Assembly (NCBI GenBank): GCA_964247055.1
Contig: OZ176057.1
Location: forward strand, 3,596,001 to 3,660,000
DNA: 64,000 nt
Direction of reading: 5' to 3'
From: Paragordius varius
Lineage: Eukaryota; Nematomorpha
In this document: positions 1 through 11,959 of the stretch, one piece after another
Numbering within the stretch: the first letter of the stretch is position 1
How the letters are laid out: each line of letters begins with the position of its first letter
Made by a program: the position numbers and the translations under genes
Notes under the pieces: generated by a model
What the model saw: the letters and a program-made list of their open reading frames with translations, nothing else
What the model was told of the DNA's origin: nothing
Database searches by the model: none

Positions 1-366
1 CGTATATATATTTACTCTTAACATAATTTACCCTAAAAATTAATTTACAAACCCATTAAATTTTTCTTATAAAAATCTATAAAATGTGAAATTTGAACAA
101 AAAAATCACCATACCCAGGGATCAAAGTTGGTGCTTCTTGTTGTAAAATAGCAAGACCCTCTTGAATTTGCATTAGAGCTTTCATGGCTTTCGGGTTACT
201 TAAAACGCTTTGTAAATTAGGGTTTTGCATCTTTCGGGCGATTGGAATAAAGAAAAAATTATATGAAACCATAACTTTTATTTAAAAAAACTATTTACTG
301 GTTCAATAAAAGAGAACCTAAATTAGTCTATGCTTGGTTATAAAAGTTTAAAGTTTAATATTATCG

Positions 367-401
<35 letters not shown>

Positions 402-2378
402 AAACTGATGCAATATTCATTAATTATCCGCTATAACCGCTAATTTTTTATCAGTTTATGTTAATGTGTTTAAGTGAAATTAAGGGATATCCATATTAAA
501 CAATAAAAGAGGAATTATTACGGTACTTTTTAAATTATGGCTTTAATTATTCTAAAAAATTTATAAAATATAACATACTTGTTGAATAAAGAGTGGTAAT
601 TGAGCCTTAATTTGTGCAGCTAAGGTTGGATTATTTGCAAACATTGGGTTGGACATTATAATCTAATGTACATGTGTAAAATAAAATAAAAAAACATTTG
701 AATTAATTATTATAGGGTCAAAAAATAATTAAATGATAAATAATAAAAAAAATTTTGCTAATTAAAAAATGCGTTTTATTTATATGCAATAAACCATTTT
801 AGTACCAAATATTGCTACAATATACATTTTAATGGTAGTTTTCACACTATATATAGGCGATTTGGAACAGGAGTGTATAAAAAAACATCAAAATAAATAA
901 CCAATTATTTCCTTTCTTTTTCCATACACTACTACTGTGTTGCAAATTGCCCGCCCTACTATAGTGTGAAATAAGCAACCATTAAAATGCATACTCTAAT
1001 GTAAAAATACAGTCATGTATCCTTTATTTTATCTAAAATTTATTTTCTTTCGTTAAATAGGGGTATAAATATTTGGTAAAAAATGGAAAAAACAAGAGCT
1101 CTATGGTGATTCTTATACTTTTTTGATGAATATGATTTTGTTAATACCATAGAGCTCTTGTTTTTTCCATGATAAAAAACATAAACGTTAAAACTAAATG
1201 ACAATATATATTTTAGAAAAGACAATCCCAGCCAAACTCTTTCAAACCTAAACTTTCCGTTCATAAACATTATAATATCAATTTCCATCTCTTCCTTAGT
1301 CACATAGTACTACAATACTATTAAGAATAAGTTATATTTGAAAAAGACTATGGGGGTTGCCTTTTTAAAAAATATTACCAGAGTTAAATATTTTTGCGTT
1401 TTGTCGGTTTTCTAATTTTTACTGTAATTTTTTAATGGAAATTTTTTAAAAAAACGTTCATCACCTAATATTAATGATAGGAAAGTTAAGTAAAAAATTA
1501 TATTTCTAAACATCTTATGCTATAAAAGGTAATATCTTTGACACTTTTATTTTATAGACATTTTTCAAAAATTTTAATTTTAAAACAAATTTCAAGGTTA
1601 AAAGAAAAGCCTAATCATCAAATTTTAGTCAGTGCATACAAAATTAAAATTAAAGAAAAAATATATTACAATGAAGACAATATATATATGCTCTAGTATC
1701 AAACTTGTTTCGGGATTTAACCATTTTTATCAGAAATATCTCTCAGCCGAACAAAAAAGTTTGATTTTTTTTGTAAAAAATGACAATTTTTAATAAAACT
1801 CATATGTTTTTCCATTAAAAATTGTTTAAACATATCTTTATGGACATAAATATTTTGTTAACAAAAACATCTGTGCGTAATTAATCCTATTTTATTCAAA
1901 TAAAACTTTTGTTGGACAAAAAATTTTTTTCAGAATATCTATCCACCTACCTGTTCATACATGGATGGATTATTACTCAGGGTTTCAAGGGTACTTTTCA
2001 TATATGGACTATTTATAAGGTTTTGCATTAGGCCAGGATTCGCTGACATTTGTTGTAATAAACTTTGCATGCTGGCTGAGTTAAAGGCCGCTAACATATG
2101 TCAAAAAGTAAAATAGGGATAGAATAAAAAAATTCTGCCGAAACAATCAAAATTTGCCCAAATTGGTTTAAAAAAATTTCGTTTTTATGATTAAACAAAC
2201 CCTTAATGCCATAAATTTCTGTTTGCTAACAATTAACTCAATTAAATCATTTATTTGCCTATTATTTCAAGAATTCATAAAATTAAAGGGAAAAAATGTC
2301 GGTCAAAAGGTTTTTTATAAAGTTACGATTTCACATTTTGCAAAAAATATGCGCGCATAGACCCAATTTTTTACATAT

Positions 2379-2424
<46 letters not shown>

Positions 2425-5400
2425 TAGATATGAATAGTGGAACATAAAACTACCCCAAAAAGTCACGATATATGCGCAATTTTAAATTATTAAATAATAA
2501 TTTGATGCACCCAAAGAAACCTAAACTATTTAATTGAGTCAATCAACTACTCAAATTTATAAAATTCAAATTTTTAAAACATAAATAATGCAAAAAGTAT
2601 CATAGCTATCTATTACCATGCACAAAAAAGTGCTTAAATCTCAAATTAATATAAAGCCATTTAAAAAAACATAAAAAGTTAATAAAAAATTACCTAAATT
2701 ATCAAAAATATAGATAGTTTGCGAATCTTGGGTTAATAAACTCACTTTATTTTTACAAAAAAAAACAAACTTTAAAATATATAAATAACTCATTTTTTTC
2801 AAAGAAAAAACAAAACTTAAAATTATAAAAAATTTACGAATAGTTGTAGATCCGATGCCGGTATTAGAAGTTGGGTTTATTTGAGCCCTACTAACATTAA
2901 CATTAGTGTTAGAAGTCCAGGGGTTAGGCATAGGTGCATTAACACTATTTCCTCCTTCTACCGTGGTAGAGTTTTCATTGGAATTAACATTCATTGCATT
3001 ATTATTTTGATCTAAAATGTTGTGGATTAATTATAAAAAAGGAAATAACATAAAGACAACTATATTAATTTGACTTTAAAGTTTTAATATTGTTAATAAA
3101 GATATATTAATTTGACTTAAAGTTAAAAAAATGTTTGTTAAATTTAATATAGACACACTTTTTTTCGTAGATAAAAACCATATTTTTGAACAATTGATTC
3201 GATTTAATATACTATATTATTTTAGAAGTGTACGAAGGATAGATATGTAATATAGTGACAAACTCAATCTTATGTTTCATCCTAATATATATTTATTTAA
3301 AATTTTATAAAAACGATAAAATTCCTTTTCTCCTTATATATGTATTCAATCTTGATAAACTTAAATATTTTTATATATAATTAAATTCTATTCTCCTTTT
3401 TTTTAATGTTTTATTTTGGTTTCTAATTTAAATTTTAATGTATAAAATAATGATATCATGTAAAGTTAAAAAAATGTAAAATTTCCATAATCTCATTAAA
3501 CTATTTATATGTTTTTGATAAAAAAATTTGTAGAAAATTAAAATAAATAAACTTCTTAAGGCTGCAAAAGGATTTGCACCAAATTGATCTGTTGCTGCGT
3601 TAAGCAATGGTTCCTGAACATCCGTATACATACGTCTCAATAAATTATATCCTCCTGGAATGCTCTAAAAAAAGTTAATATCATTAAAAGAAAAATTATG
3701 TAATTGTTTGTGTAAAAATTATTGAAATATTATATCAGGGCGGATTGTAAAAATTGATATAACTTAAATGACAATCAATTTTTTTTCATTATATAATACC
3801 TATCTTTTTGAGTTATGTAAATTGGTAATACATACAATCAACTATATAATTCATCTATTAGGTTTATAAAGAAAAAAAATATCAAAATTTAAAATTGTAA
3901 GCCTGTCTATATACATGCAAAAATATTTGTATTTTAATTTTACTGTGTTAGTAGAAGTTTTTTTAGTGGTTACAAATAACAGTAACTAAATATAATGTAT
4001 TATATGTAAAGTTTTATTTAATACTTATAATATCAAATATATGGCCGTTTACTGTAAAAACTAAAAACAATTCAGCCCCCTATCCCCCCTTAAAATTAAA
4101 CTTTTATTATGCACTTTTCAATCTTAGAGCAAGGGTAATCCGATGTTTAGAATCAAAGAATTAAAATTGCCTATATACTATATGAGTAAGTATACATTGA
4201 TAATTAACACCGAATAGCATAGTTTTAGCAAAGGGCAATATATATACCATTTTCAATCAAACTCTCCCTTTAACAATTAAATTCACCCTAAAAATAAATT
4301 ATGTGTTTTCTGGCTAATATAAATCATCATTTATAAGGAATGTATTCTTATGGCATAGTATATTATTTTTTCAGTATTATATCAATTCAAAATGGAATTT
4401 ATTATTTAAAAATATAAAAAAATATAGGTAATTTTAAATCTTGCAAAAAACACATAGTTTTTTTAGGGTGAATTTGAACTGTAATTGGTATAATTCGCGT
4501 ATAATTAATTTTTTCACTCTATTTTTTAATGTTATATTAAACGACAATAATAATCTCCTTGCCTTTAATATGAAAAACTAGCAATATATGTATAAAATAC
4601 GTACTCATATTGTATCCTAACAAAATACTTAGATAAGTGATAAAATGAACGTTTTGTTTTAGGAGCTTATATAATATAATCAACTTAAGCAAATTAAATC
4701 ATTTCAAATCTTTTGAAGAATTATTCAAAAATATCGATGATATACAGTAACGAGCACTATACTTTTACAGGCCATATTTGGGATTCAAATGGTTTTAAAA
4801 AGAGTAATTAATTCCCATGTGTGCTACCATTTATGACATTTTTCATATTTATTAGTGACATGTTAATTTGAACACACCCTGCCCCCCCCCCCCCCGACCC
4901 ATAATTTACAAAAATGCAAATAAAACGAAAAAATCTTATATACCTGGTTGCTATGGTTACTGACATGTAAATTAAATACCCTCTAACCATTTAAATTACA
5001 ATAGTATGGACTTTATAATAGTGCTCATTACAGTAGAGTTAAATAACGAGCGTAATACAAATAAGAATATGATTTTTTCCCTCTAAATTGTGTATTGCAA
5101 TCATTAGACGCCAGCGAGAAGGTCCTATTTTATACTTAACACAATATTTTATTCTTATATACCAGTAATACTTCAAAATAAACATTGATTAATTCATATT
5201 TACTATTAAACAAATCAAATTTACCCTAAAATATATTATGTGTTTTTTAGGAGTAAAATTACTGTTTTTTTTAATATAATTAAAAAGCTAAATTCTCTTT
5301 TAAACAATACTGAAAGGATATTAAATTATGCTATACATACTCCATATAATAAGCGAGTATTGGCCCAAAAACACATAATTTATTTTTCGAGTGAAATTGA

Positions 5401-5626
5401 TTCGAAGGCACATAAAATTAAAAAAAAATTTTAAAAAACGATTACTAAAAAGATCAACTTTGATTCAAAACTCTATAACTACTATATTAAAAAGCTTAAG
5501 AAGAACTAAATTTATATGTACCTCTAAATTACTTAGGGCCCTATCTTGATTCCTCATCATCTCCTGTAACATAACAGGATTTCGCGCTAATTCCATAGTC
5601 TAATATAAAAATTAAATCCTAAAAAA

Positions 5627-5667
<41 letters not shown>

Positions 5668-6876
5668 TCATAATCATATTTTCCAATTATCATTTATTTA
5701 GTATGATGTTTTAATTATTATTTTATTAATGTTAGTTCATTCATTGAAAAGGTAACTAACATGTATCAAAAAAATTGGACACTGTTAAACTTAAATATAT
5801 TTTATCATCAAATATTAAACAATTTTATAATTTAGATATTTAAAAGATAATTGGTTTTTTGAATTTTGTAAAATTAAATCTTTGCTATATTTATATAAGT
5901 ATATACTTCTCTCATAAGCTCAGGGTTATTTAGTACATGGCTCAATTCAGGATTGCGCTAAAAAAAATAAAAAAAAATTAAAATATAAAAAAAGACAAAA
6001 GGTGAAAATTAAAAGACAATTAAATTATAAATAATATGACATATAAATATCTTTGCATTTTGAATTCCATAATAAGAAATAGAGATGCAATTTGTAACAT
6101 ACTCAATAATATATTATACCATTTACAAATCAAATTCACCCTTAAACAATTCAAATTCACCCTCAAATAAAAGATATGTTTTTTTTAAGGATTAAAAATT
6201 ATCTTATATATTTTAAAATATAAATTTTGTTTTAAATAAAAAAACCAAAAACATAATAAACTATGCCATAAGACATATTATAAATTAATAATTAGTTATA
6301 TTAGTTCAAAAACACAATTTATTTTTAGTCTAAAATTAAATTGTTCGAAAGGTGAAATTGAATTCTAAATATGATTATTGGAAAATCGGTTAAAGTAAAG
6401 TATTTATCCAAAAAAAATATTTCTTTATTTTGTCTTAAATTTTTTTATTTAGTAATTACAATTATAAGAAAAATAATATCATACATATCAAACTGCTTTC
6501 GGCGTTAAATGTAACATTATAAATTAAAAAAAATAAAAACGCCATCACAATCTATTAAAATCAAAAACTTAACAAATAATATATTTATATAAATGCCAAG
6601 TTTTTCCTCATTATTTTATTTAAATTTCAATTACATATATTAAAAAATTGAAACCATTTTAGTTTAAAATTTAACAATTTTTCCAAAAATTCAAAAAAAG
6701 TTCAAAAAAAAAATTTATACAAAAGTTTAAAAAATAATTTGTTACATCCATTAGTTCCTGCATTTGAGGATTAGAAGCCATGAGATCTCTCATTATGCCA
6801 GGGTTCCCCATCAAATTTTGTACCAAGGGATTATTTAACATTTGTTGCATAAGTTGTGGATTTCCCATTAGCTTTT

Positions 6877-6913
<37 letters not shown>

Positions 6914-9900
6914 ATTTACAGTTTAAATTCACCTCACCCTTGAACAATTCAAATTCACCCTTGAACAATTCAAATTTACCCTTTTGAACAATTCAAATTC
7001 ACCTTTGAACACAATTCAAATTCACCCTTGAACAATTCAAATTCACCTTTGAACACAATTCAAATTCACCCTTGAACAATTCAAATTCACCCTTAAACAG
7101 TTCAAATTCACCTTTGAACACAATTCAAATTCACCTCACTCTTGAACAATTCAAATTTACCATTTACAGTTTAAATTCACCACCCTTGAACAATTCAAAT
7201 TCACCTTTGAACACAATTCACCCTCACCCTTGAACAATTCAAATTCACCACCCTTGAACAATTCAAATTCACCTTTGAACACAATTCAAATTAACCCTTG
7301 AACAATTCAAATTCACCCTTAAACAGTTCAAATCCACCCTTAAACAATTCAAATTCCCCCTTTGAACACAATTCAAATTCACCCTAAATGTAAATTATGT
7401 GTTTTCGAACTAATATAACTCCTCATTATTAATATGAAATATGAGTTTATGGTGTAATTTATTATTTTTTCAGTATTAATTTAATTTAAATTTTCGAACT
7501 AATATAACTCCTCATTATTAATATGAAATATTATGAGTTTATGGTGTAGTTTATTATTTTTTCACTATAAATTTAATTTAAAACAAAATTTTTATTTTTA
7601 AAAAAATATATTAAATATAGATATTTTTTAATCTTAAAAAACATATATTTTATTTGAGGGTGAATTTAAATTGTTCAAGGGTGAATTTAAATTGTTTAAG
7701 GGTGAATTTGAATTGTTCAAGGGTGAAATTGAATTGTAAATGGTATATATATAGTGCAAAAAAATTATTAACAAAATAATTTTTTTTCATGAGATAGCTT
7801 ATGACCAGCGTATTCATTTGCCGCAAAATTTTTTATTTGCTTACGACCTGTAGATTTTTAAATATTGGGAGAAAATCTAAATCGGATACAAAAAGTGAAA
7901 TAAAGGATAATAAAGGATGATTTGAGTATTATGATTTATTATCTATCATTTTAGCAGATATTTTTAATATATAAATAGTCTAAAATCTTATAGTTAGGCT
8001 TTCTTCTCAGTTCAAAAGGCGTATTTCTTTTAACACACTTAAAAGACATTTTTTTTAATGAAACTATATTAAAAAAATTTTTTAATTAATTACTAGCTAA
8101 ACTCACTATTAAAATCTTAACAGTCATATATTTTATTAAGTAAATATTGTTTATTATTTTATCATTTTTTGTTATTTGGTTCTAACTATATGATTTTCGG
8201 CTATTTTTATATTGAAAATATATTTTAAAATGATAATAAACCATAATATCTCAACTTTTATCATTATTTTTTAACTTATCCTTAATTACCCTTAATTTTC
8301 ACTTTTTGCAGTATTTCAAAAACTAGGTCGTCAACAATTTTAAATTTTTACGGCAAATAGATTCACTTTGTTCATGTAAAAATTTATGTTCAAAAACATT
8401 AACCTATGCATTTTAATGGTTGCTTATTTCACACTATAGTAAGGGGGACAATTTACAACACAGTACTGTATGGAAAAAAGATAGGGAAAAATTATTTATT
8501 CAGCATTTTATCGTTTTTTCCATACACTACTGTGTTGCAAATTGCCCCCAACTATAGTGTGAAAAAAGCAACCATCAAAATGCATACTGTAAATATAAAA
8601 AATATATTTAGATTTAAAAAAAGCTTTTTATTTAATAAAAGTTGACAAAAAACTTTAAGAAATAAGGTATACTCTCTAACAAATAGATTTTATCATCTAA
8701 TAAGAGGTAAAACAAGGAAAATTAGTATTGGCTTAAATAACCTTTTTTAGCTTTTTCTTACTATTAGAAATAAAATAAGCAATGTATAATTACTCATACT
8801 GTATACCAAATATTATAAATGTATAAATTTAGAAACCATTGGGATTTAAGGTAGAATTGTTTTTTATAGAGATACCTAAATTTCATGAGATAAGCTTATA
8901 AATTTGTGTTATAAGTTAGTTTATTTAAACTGGTTTATTATTAAAATTGTGTGTAATAAAATAATATAGATGTACTTTGATTTTTAAGCTTAGAATATGC
9001 TTTTACCAGTTTTATATGATATTAATTTTTAACATAAATTTTATAAATGTTAGCATAGAAATCGTAAGTGAACCAACCTGTTACCGGTTTCGAATTATTT
9101 TTTGATAAAATCGATGGTTTTGAAAAAAAATATCATCCGGTTTACAAACATTTTCGCCCAAAATATAACAGTTTGAGGTAAGGGGTTAATTTTTTACACT
9201 TAAATAGTTATGAAAGGTAATAGATAGTTTCAATTTACAAATTCAAAAAATATTTTTAACTAAGTTACAATATAATTTTTTTCGTTAATAAAATTTGATA
9301 ATATATGTATTCGAATATCAAAAAGTATTTTTTTCACATTTTTATCACCGTAATTATTAGTCTTACAATCTAAATTTTGGTGATTTTTTTCATTAGCATT
9401 TGAAATGTCGAGATTATTGTGAAACAATGTATGTATAATTGTAAAAAATATTATAAAGAATTTAAAACCACAAAAACTTACTATGATAATATTATTTATA
9501 TAGTAAAAAATCCTTAGATAGTATATATTTTAAGTAAATAAATTCAAGAAATTAATTACGGTAAAAATTGAAATTATACGGACAAAACCTAAAAATATAA
9601 AGAAAAATATTTTTTGTCCAAAAAACAACCATACTTAAACTTCATTTTTAAAAAGATATCTCATTGTTTTAAATTGCAAATTACAAAATTGATATGTATA
9701 TTAGTTCCACTATCAATTATATATTTTACAATTGTAATCATATAATTTATATGAGAAAAATTAAGGTTTATAAAAGTATGGTTGACTTTAAAAAAAAATA
9801 TTTGTCTTTATATTTTTACTTTTTGTCCGTATAATTTCAGTTTTCTGTATAAGCATTAACAAATATTTTAAAAGATTTTAGAGCTATGATTGTAAAAACA

Positions 9901-11959
9901 ACTTTATTTAAATTGACCATTTTTGCTATAGTTTATTGCCGCCAAAATTAGGGAGAGAATTATTAAAAAATTTATTTAATAAAAATATTTTAACTGGAAT
10001 TTCGTAAAATTTTGTGGTTAAGATTTTCCCTGAGCCCCTTAGAGATGGAAATTAGGTATTTTACGCTTTGTATTCGGATAAATTAGGGTTTAAAAAAAGT
10101 ATATGGTTATCTTTTGAAGGTAAAAATTTTTTTGTCTTTTTTCGTTTCATCTGTATAATTTCAATTTTTATTTTATGTTATAAAATTATTTTAAAAAACT
10201 ACCTCTCCTTGTAGACGTTGTTGAAGATCATTCATGTTGGCTATATTTATATTTGTAACATTAAAAAAATTATAAAAAAATAAAATTATATAAATTTTGG
10301 AACATATTCAAAATGACAACAAATTATTTGAAATAGATTTATAAAAATAAAATAAAAGGCAATATATAAAAAATGTAAAGCCAAATTCATAAATTTTTAT
10401 ATAATAATTTATGAATAATTGAACAATAATTTAGTAATCCCATTAGATTTATAAAGGTACACCACCAAGTGAAATAGCTGCCTTTTATAAAAAAAGATAT
10501 CTCTTATTTCGGTAAACTTTGATTTGTAAAAAAAAATCAAACTGCCAAAAGAAAAATTCACATAAAAAATGTATTGATCGGTCTAAAAAAAATATATATA
10601 AAAAAGTTGGAAATTTATTTAAAAGCGTGTCATAAAATATCGTCCCCAGCGTTAAAAAAATTATATAAAGTTTTATATCGACCAAACCGCAAGGAAAGTT
10701 AAAACACGCCTGAATGAACACACGTATAACATAAAGAATGGGGATTTTAAAAGTTGTATTGCGGAACATTGTTGAAAGGAAAACTATAATGTTTCCTTTG
10801 ACAATGTCAGTTGCATTACGATTTTCAATAATAATCAAAGGTTTACACGAGAATCATTAGAAATTCTCAAAGGAAACAACTTTAACCGAGAGGAGGAGGG
10901 ACAAAAGATGAGTGATATATGGAAAGTCATTATTCTTGATGATTGATCCCATATGGACTCTTTTGTTTTCAACTCAAAGTTGTTGTCCCTTATTTATTTT
11001 TTGTGTCCTTTTTTTAGTATATGGTTGTAAATTTAATAAATTGTTTGTTCGACATGGTTAAAACCACTCTCAATGACAAATTGTTTTAACTTATCATTTT
11101 TTAAGGAAGAAACAACAATAAACGTTTTAAAAAAATTGTATAAAGAACAACCATTTTATCCAAACTCATTTATATATATTTTTTAACGCTGAGGACGGAC
11201 ATAAGTTATAGTGTCCGAAACCGTTGGCAAATTTTATTTATTCTATGACACGTTTTAAAATAAATTTCCATATATTTTATAATATTCACGTGTCGAAAAT
11301 GATTTATATTCTACAATAAAAAAATTTTGCCTAGAAAAAACAAAAATGCCACAAATCCGATTTTCAGGAAAATCAAATTGTCAATTTATGTTTTTTTAGA
11401 AAAAAAAACTTTAACATCACCTGATCCTAAATTCATGTTTCCTAAACCAGGAATCCCACCGATTGATCCTAAATCAAAAGGAGAAGCAGCGATATTTGGT
11501 GGGTGGTTAGGTGTTGTTCCAATATTATTATTATTTCCCTAAAATTTAAGATGCATCAAATAGATAAAAATAAATGTGTTAGTATTTAGATATAAATAGT
11601 TATAAAATACTGATATTTCTTGCATCCTGGATGTAGGCTCAATTGGCTAAAGAATTATAAAACTTTATAAACTTTATTGGGACTCCGAATTACCAAATGA
11701 ACAGTCAACCCATCCTTTATATCTAATGTAATATATAATATGCGTATTACTTAATTCAGTTAAAGTTTGTCCATCCTTCAAGATTTTACCAGCAAAAATT
11801 AGGCATAATTGTTCCGCAGGAGCATTATATAATTTTGAAATTTGATTTTTTAACTATGGATAAAATTAAATTTCAAACCTCATCAACACTTGCATTTTGA
11901 GAAATTTCTAATTCTTTCTGCTCTTTTGGTGTTTTAATTTTTAATTTTATAAGGGACAT
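1..11959 (-). CDS. UBQLN: Ubiquilin (UBL-STI1 proteasome shuttle), 3' end beyond window
   Basis: Ubiquilins carry ubiquitinated or aggregation-prone clients to the proteasome: the UBL binds the proteasome, STI1 repeats bind hydrophobic clients, and a C-terminal UBA binds ubiquitin. Thirteen coding exons, in order: 11879-11959, 11751-11853, 11673-11722, 11421-11538, 10203-10240, 6746-6871, 5907-5957, 5522-5599, 3553-3664, 2838-3011, 1951-2090, 579-662, 115-230; all phases match, giving about 424 residues. The protein starts [17 protein letters not shown] is about residues 1-75 ([24 protein letters not shown]). First STI1 block about 131-215 ([50 protein letters not shown]), then [20 protein letters not shown]. 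An N-rich linker follows (about 253-310), then the second STI1 block ([39 protein letters not shown]). The last exon seen ends in phase 2; the UBA must lie beyond position 1. Introns 1 and 2 are only 25 and 28 nt, whereas intron 5 is 3.3 kb. Exon boundaries are inferred from homology and phase. Confidence 0.93.
368..398. repeat. (TA)n microsatellite in ubiquilin intron
   Basis: A pure AT dinucleotide run inside the intron between the last two ubiquilin exons seen. No TIR element adjoins it. Confidence 0.95.
818..998. mobile_element. Family C palindromic element, copy 1
   Basis: The ends are inverted copies of each other: TATACATTTTAATGG at the left and CCATTAAAATGCATAC at the right, with the shared inner blocks CACACTAT and TTGCAAATTGCCCGCC. 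This is a near-palindromic, non-coding DNA of the MITE type. It lies in ubiquilin intron 11, directly next to a family B element. Confidence 0.7.
1009..1172. mobile_element. Family B palindromic element, copy 1 (right arm truncated)
   Basis: The left arm starts ACAGTCATGTATCC, runs through AACAAGAGCTCTATGG, and then reads back as CCATAGAGCTCTTG...TTTTTTCCAT before the homology stops. Other copies of the family end GGATACATGACTGTA. The arms would fold into a long hairpin if transcribed. Confidence 0.7.
2385..2421. repeat. (AT)n microsatellite
   Basis: A pure AT run of about 37 nt in ubiquilin intron 10. Confidence 0.95.
4244..4492. mobile_element. Family A TIR element, copy 1
   Basis: It starts TATACCATTTTCAATC and ends ACTGTAATTGGTATA, i.e. 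inverted ends, with TTCACCC/GGGTGAATTT blocks inside each end. The central segment AATTATGTGTTTTC...TTTTTCAGTATTAT...ATATAGGTAATTTT is shared with the other A copies. Non-coding. Located in ubiquilin intron 8 on a TA-rich target. Confidence 0.75.
4882..4895. repeat. Homopolymer C tract
   Basis: A run of 14 C in an otherwise AT-rich intron. Its length is likely uncertain from sequencing. Confidence 0.9.
5205..5405. mobile_element. Family A element, copy 2 (degenerate ends)
   Basis: It contains CAAATTTACCC, AAAATATATTATGTGTTTTT and, near the other end, AAAAACACATAATTTATTTT, the inverted counterpart. The extreme ends have decayed. The open frame across it is a shadow of the repeat. Confidence 0.55.
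5629..5664. repeat. (AT)n microsatellite
   Basis: A pure AT run 30 nt upstream (in gene orientation) of the ubiquilin exon at 5522-5599. Confidence 0.95.
6115..6370. mobile_element. Family A TIR element, copy 3
   Basis: The left end is TATACCATTTACAAATC followed by two AATTCACCCT motifs. The right end has AAATTGTTCGAAAGGTGAAA and decays after it. The core is in the opposite orientation to copy 1 (AATAAACTATGCCATAAG). It lies in the ubiquilin intron between the exons at 6746 and 5957. Confidence 0.7.
6909..7746. mobile_element. Family A element, copy 4, with expanded terminal repeat array
   Basis: The left end starts ATACCATTTACAGTTTAAA and the right end is AATTGTAAATGGTATA. The left subterminal motif, a roughly 20-nt unit of the form CAATTCAAATTCACCCTTGA, is expanded to more than 20 imperfect tandem copies between about 6920 and 7385. 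A 90-nt piece of the core is also duplicated (AACTAATATAACTCCTCATT occurs twice). It directly follows an AT microsatellite at 6879-6911. Confidence 0.8.
6925..7385. repeat. Minisatellite of about 20-nt units built from the family A end
   Basis: Alternating CAATTCAAATTCACCCTTGAA and slightly longer ACACAATTCAAATTCACC variants in head-to-tail order. There are no unique spacers, so this is not CRISPR-like. Confidence 0.85.
7754..8402. mobile_element. Family F element, copy 1 (long inverted arms)
   Basis: The left arm reads GTGCAAAAAAATT...CATGAGATAGCTTATGACC...CATTTGCCGCAAAA...TTACGACCTG. The right arm returns as CTAGGTCGTCAACAATTT...ACGGCAAATAGATTCAC. Copies 2 and 3 near 24980 and 30976 share these blocks. 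Non-coding. Family C copy 2 starts immediately after it, as if inserted at its edge. Confidence 0.65.
8403..8591. mobile_element. Family C palindromic element, copy 2
   Basis: The ends are CTATGCATTTTAATGGTTGC and GCAACCATCAAAATGCATAC, perfect partners except for a few bases. The inner arms pair through CACACTATAGTAAGGGGGAC and TTGCCCCCAACTATAGTGTG. The open frame spanning it is an artefact of the palindrome. Confidence 0.8.
9558..9849. mobile_element. Family G palindromic element, copy 1
   Basis: The left end GGTAAAAATTGAAATTATAC then GGACAAAACC pairs with the right end TTTGTCCGTATAATTTCAG. Both arms continue through ATATTT/AAATAT and AACCATACTT/AAGTATGGTT. Non-coding, in ubiquilin intron 5. 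A partial right end of the same family lies at about 10085-10185. Confidence 0.75.
10600..11282. mobile_element. Inverted-repeat element in ubiquilin intron 4 (family L)
   Basis: 10602-10670 (GGAAATTTATTTAAAAGCGT, GTCATAAAATATCG, CCAGCGTTAAAAAA) returns inverted at 11170-11275 (TTTTTTAACGCTGAGGACG, TCTATGACACGTTTTAAAAT). The arms enclose about 500 nt without a recognised product. A frame of 117 codons on the minus strand overlaps the left arm and is not supported as a gene. Element ends are uncertain. Confidence 0.5.
11723..11750 (-). other. Micro-intron 2 of ubiquilin (28 nt)
   Basis: It begins GTAATACGC and ends TACATTAG. Splicing restores ...[18 protein letters not shown], matching the ubiquilin UBL; without splicing the downstream DGLTVHLVI stretch is in another frame. 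The intron interrupts a codon after its first base. Confidence 0.87.
11854..11878 (-). other. Micro-intron 1 of ubiquilin (25 nt)
   Basis: The sequence between exon 1 (ending ...SVDE) and exon 2 (starting LKNQISK) begins GTTTGA and ends CATAG. Removing exactly 25 nt joins two halves of a UBL domain in frame; reading through shifts the frame and loses the family match. It is among the shortest introns expected of any animal. Confidence 0.85.

Noticed and set aside
6925-7385. Regularly spaced short repeats resembling a CRISPR array
   Set aside because: Units are contiguous imperfect tandem copies without unique spacers, inside a eukaryotic intron; they derive from a family A transposon end.
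10485-10838. 117-codon minus-strand frame with hydrophobic stretches
   Set aside because: Lies in ubiquilin intron 4 over an inverted-repeat arm; hydrophobicity is expected from AT-rich codons.
11721-11880. Frameshifts in the ubiquilin UBL
   Set aside because: Both apparent shifts coincide with GT...AG segments whose removal restores phase and homology; micro-introns explain them better than mutation.
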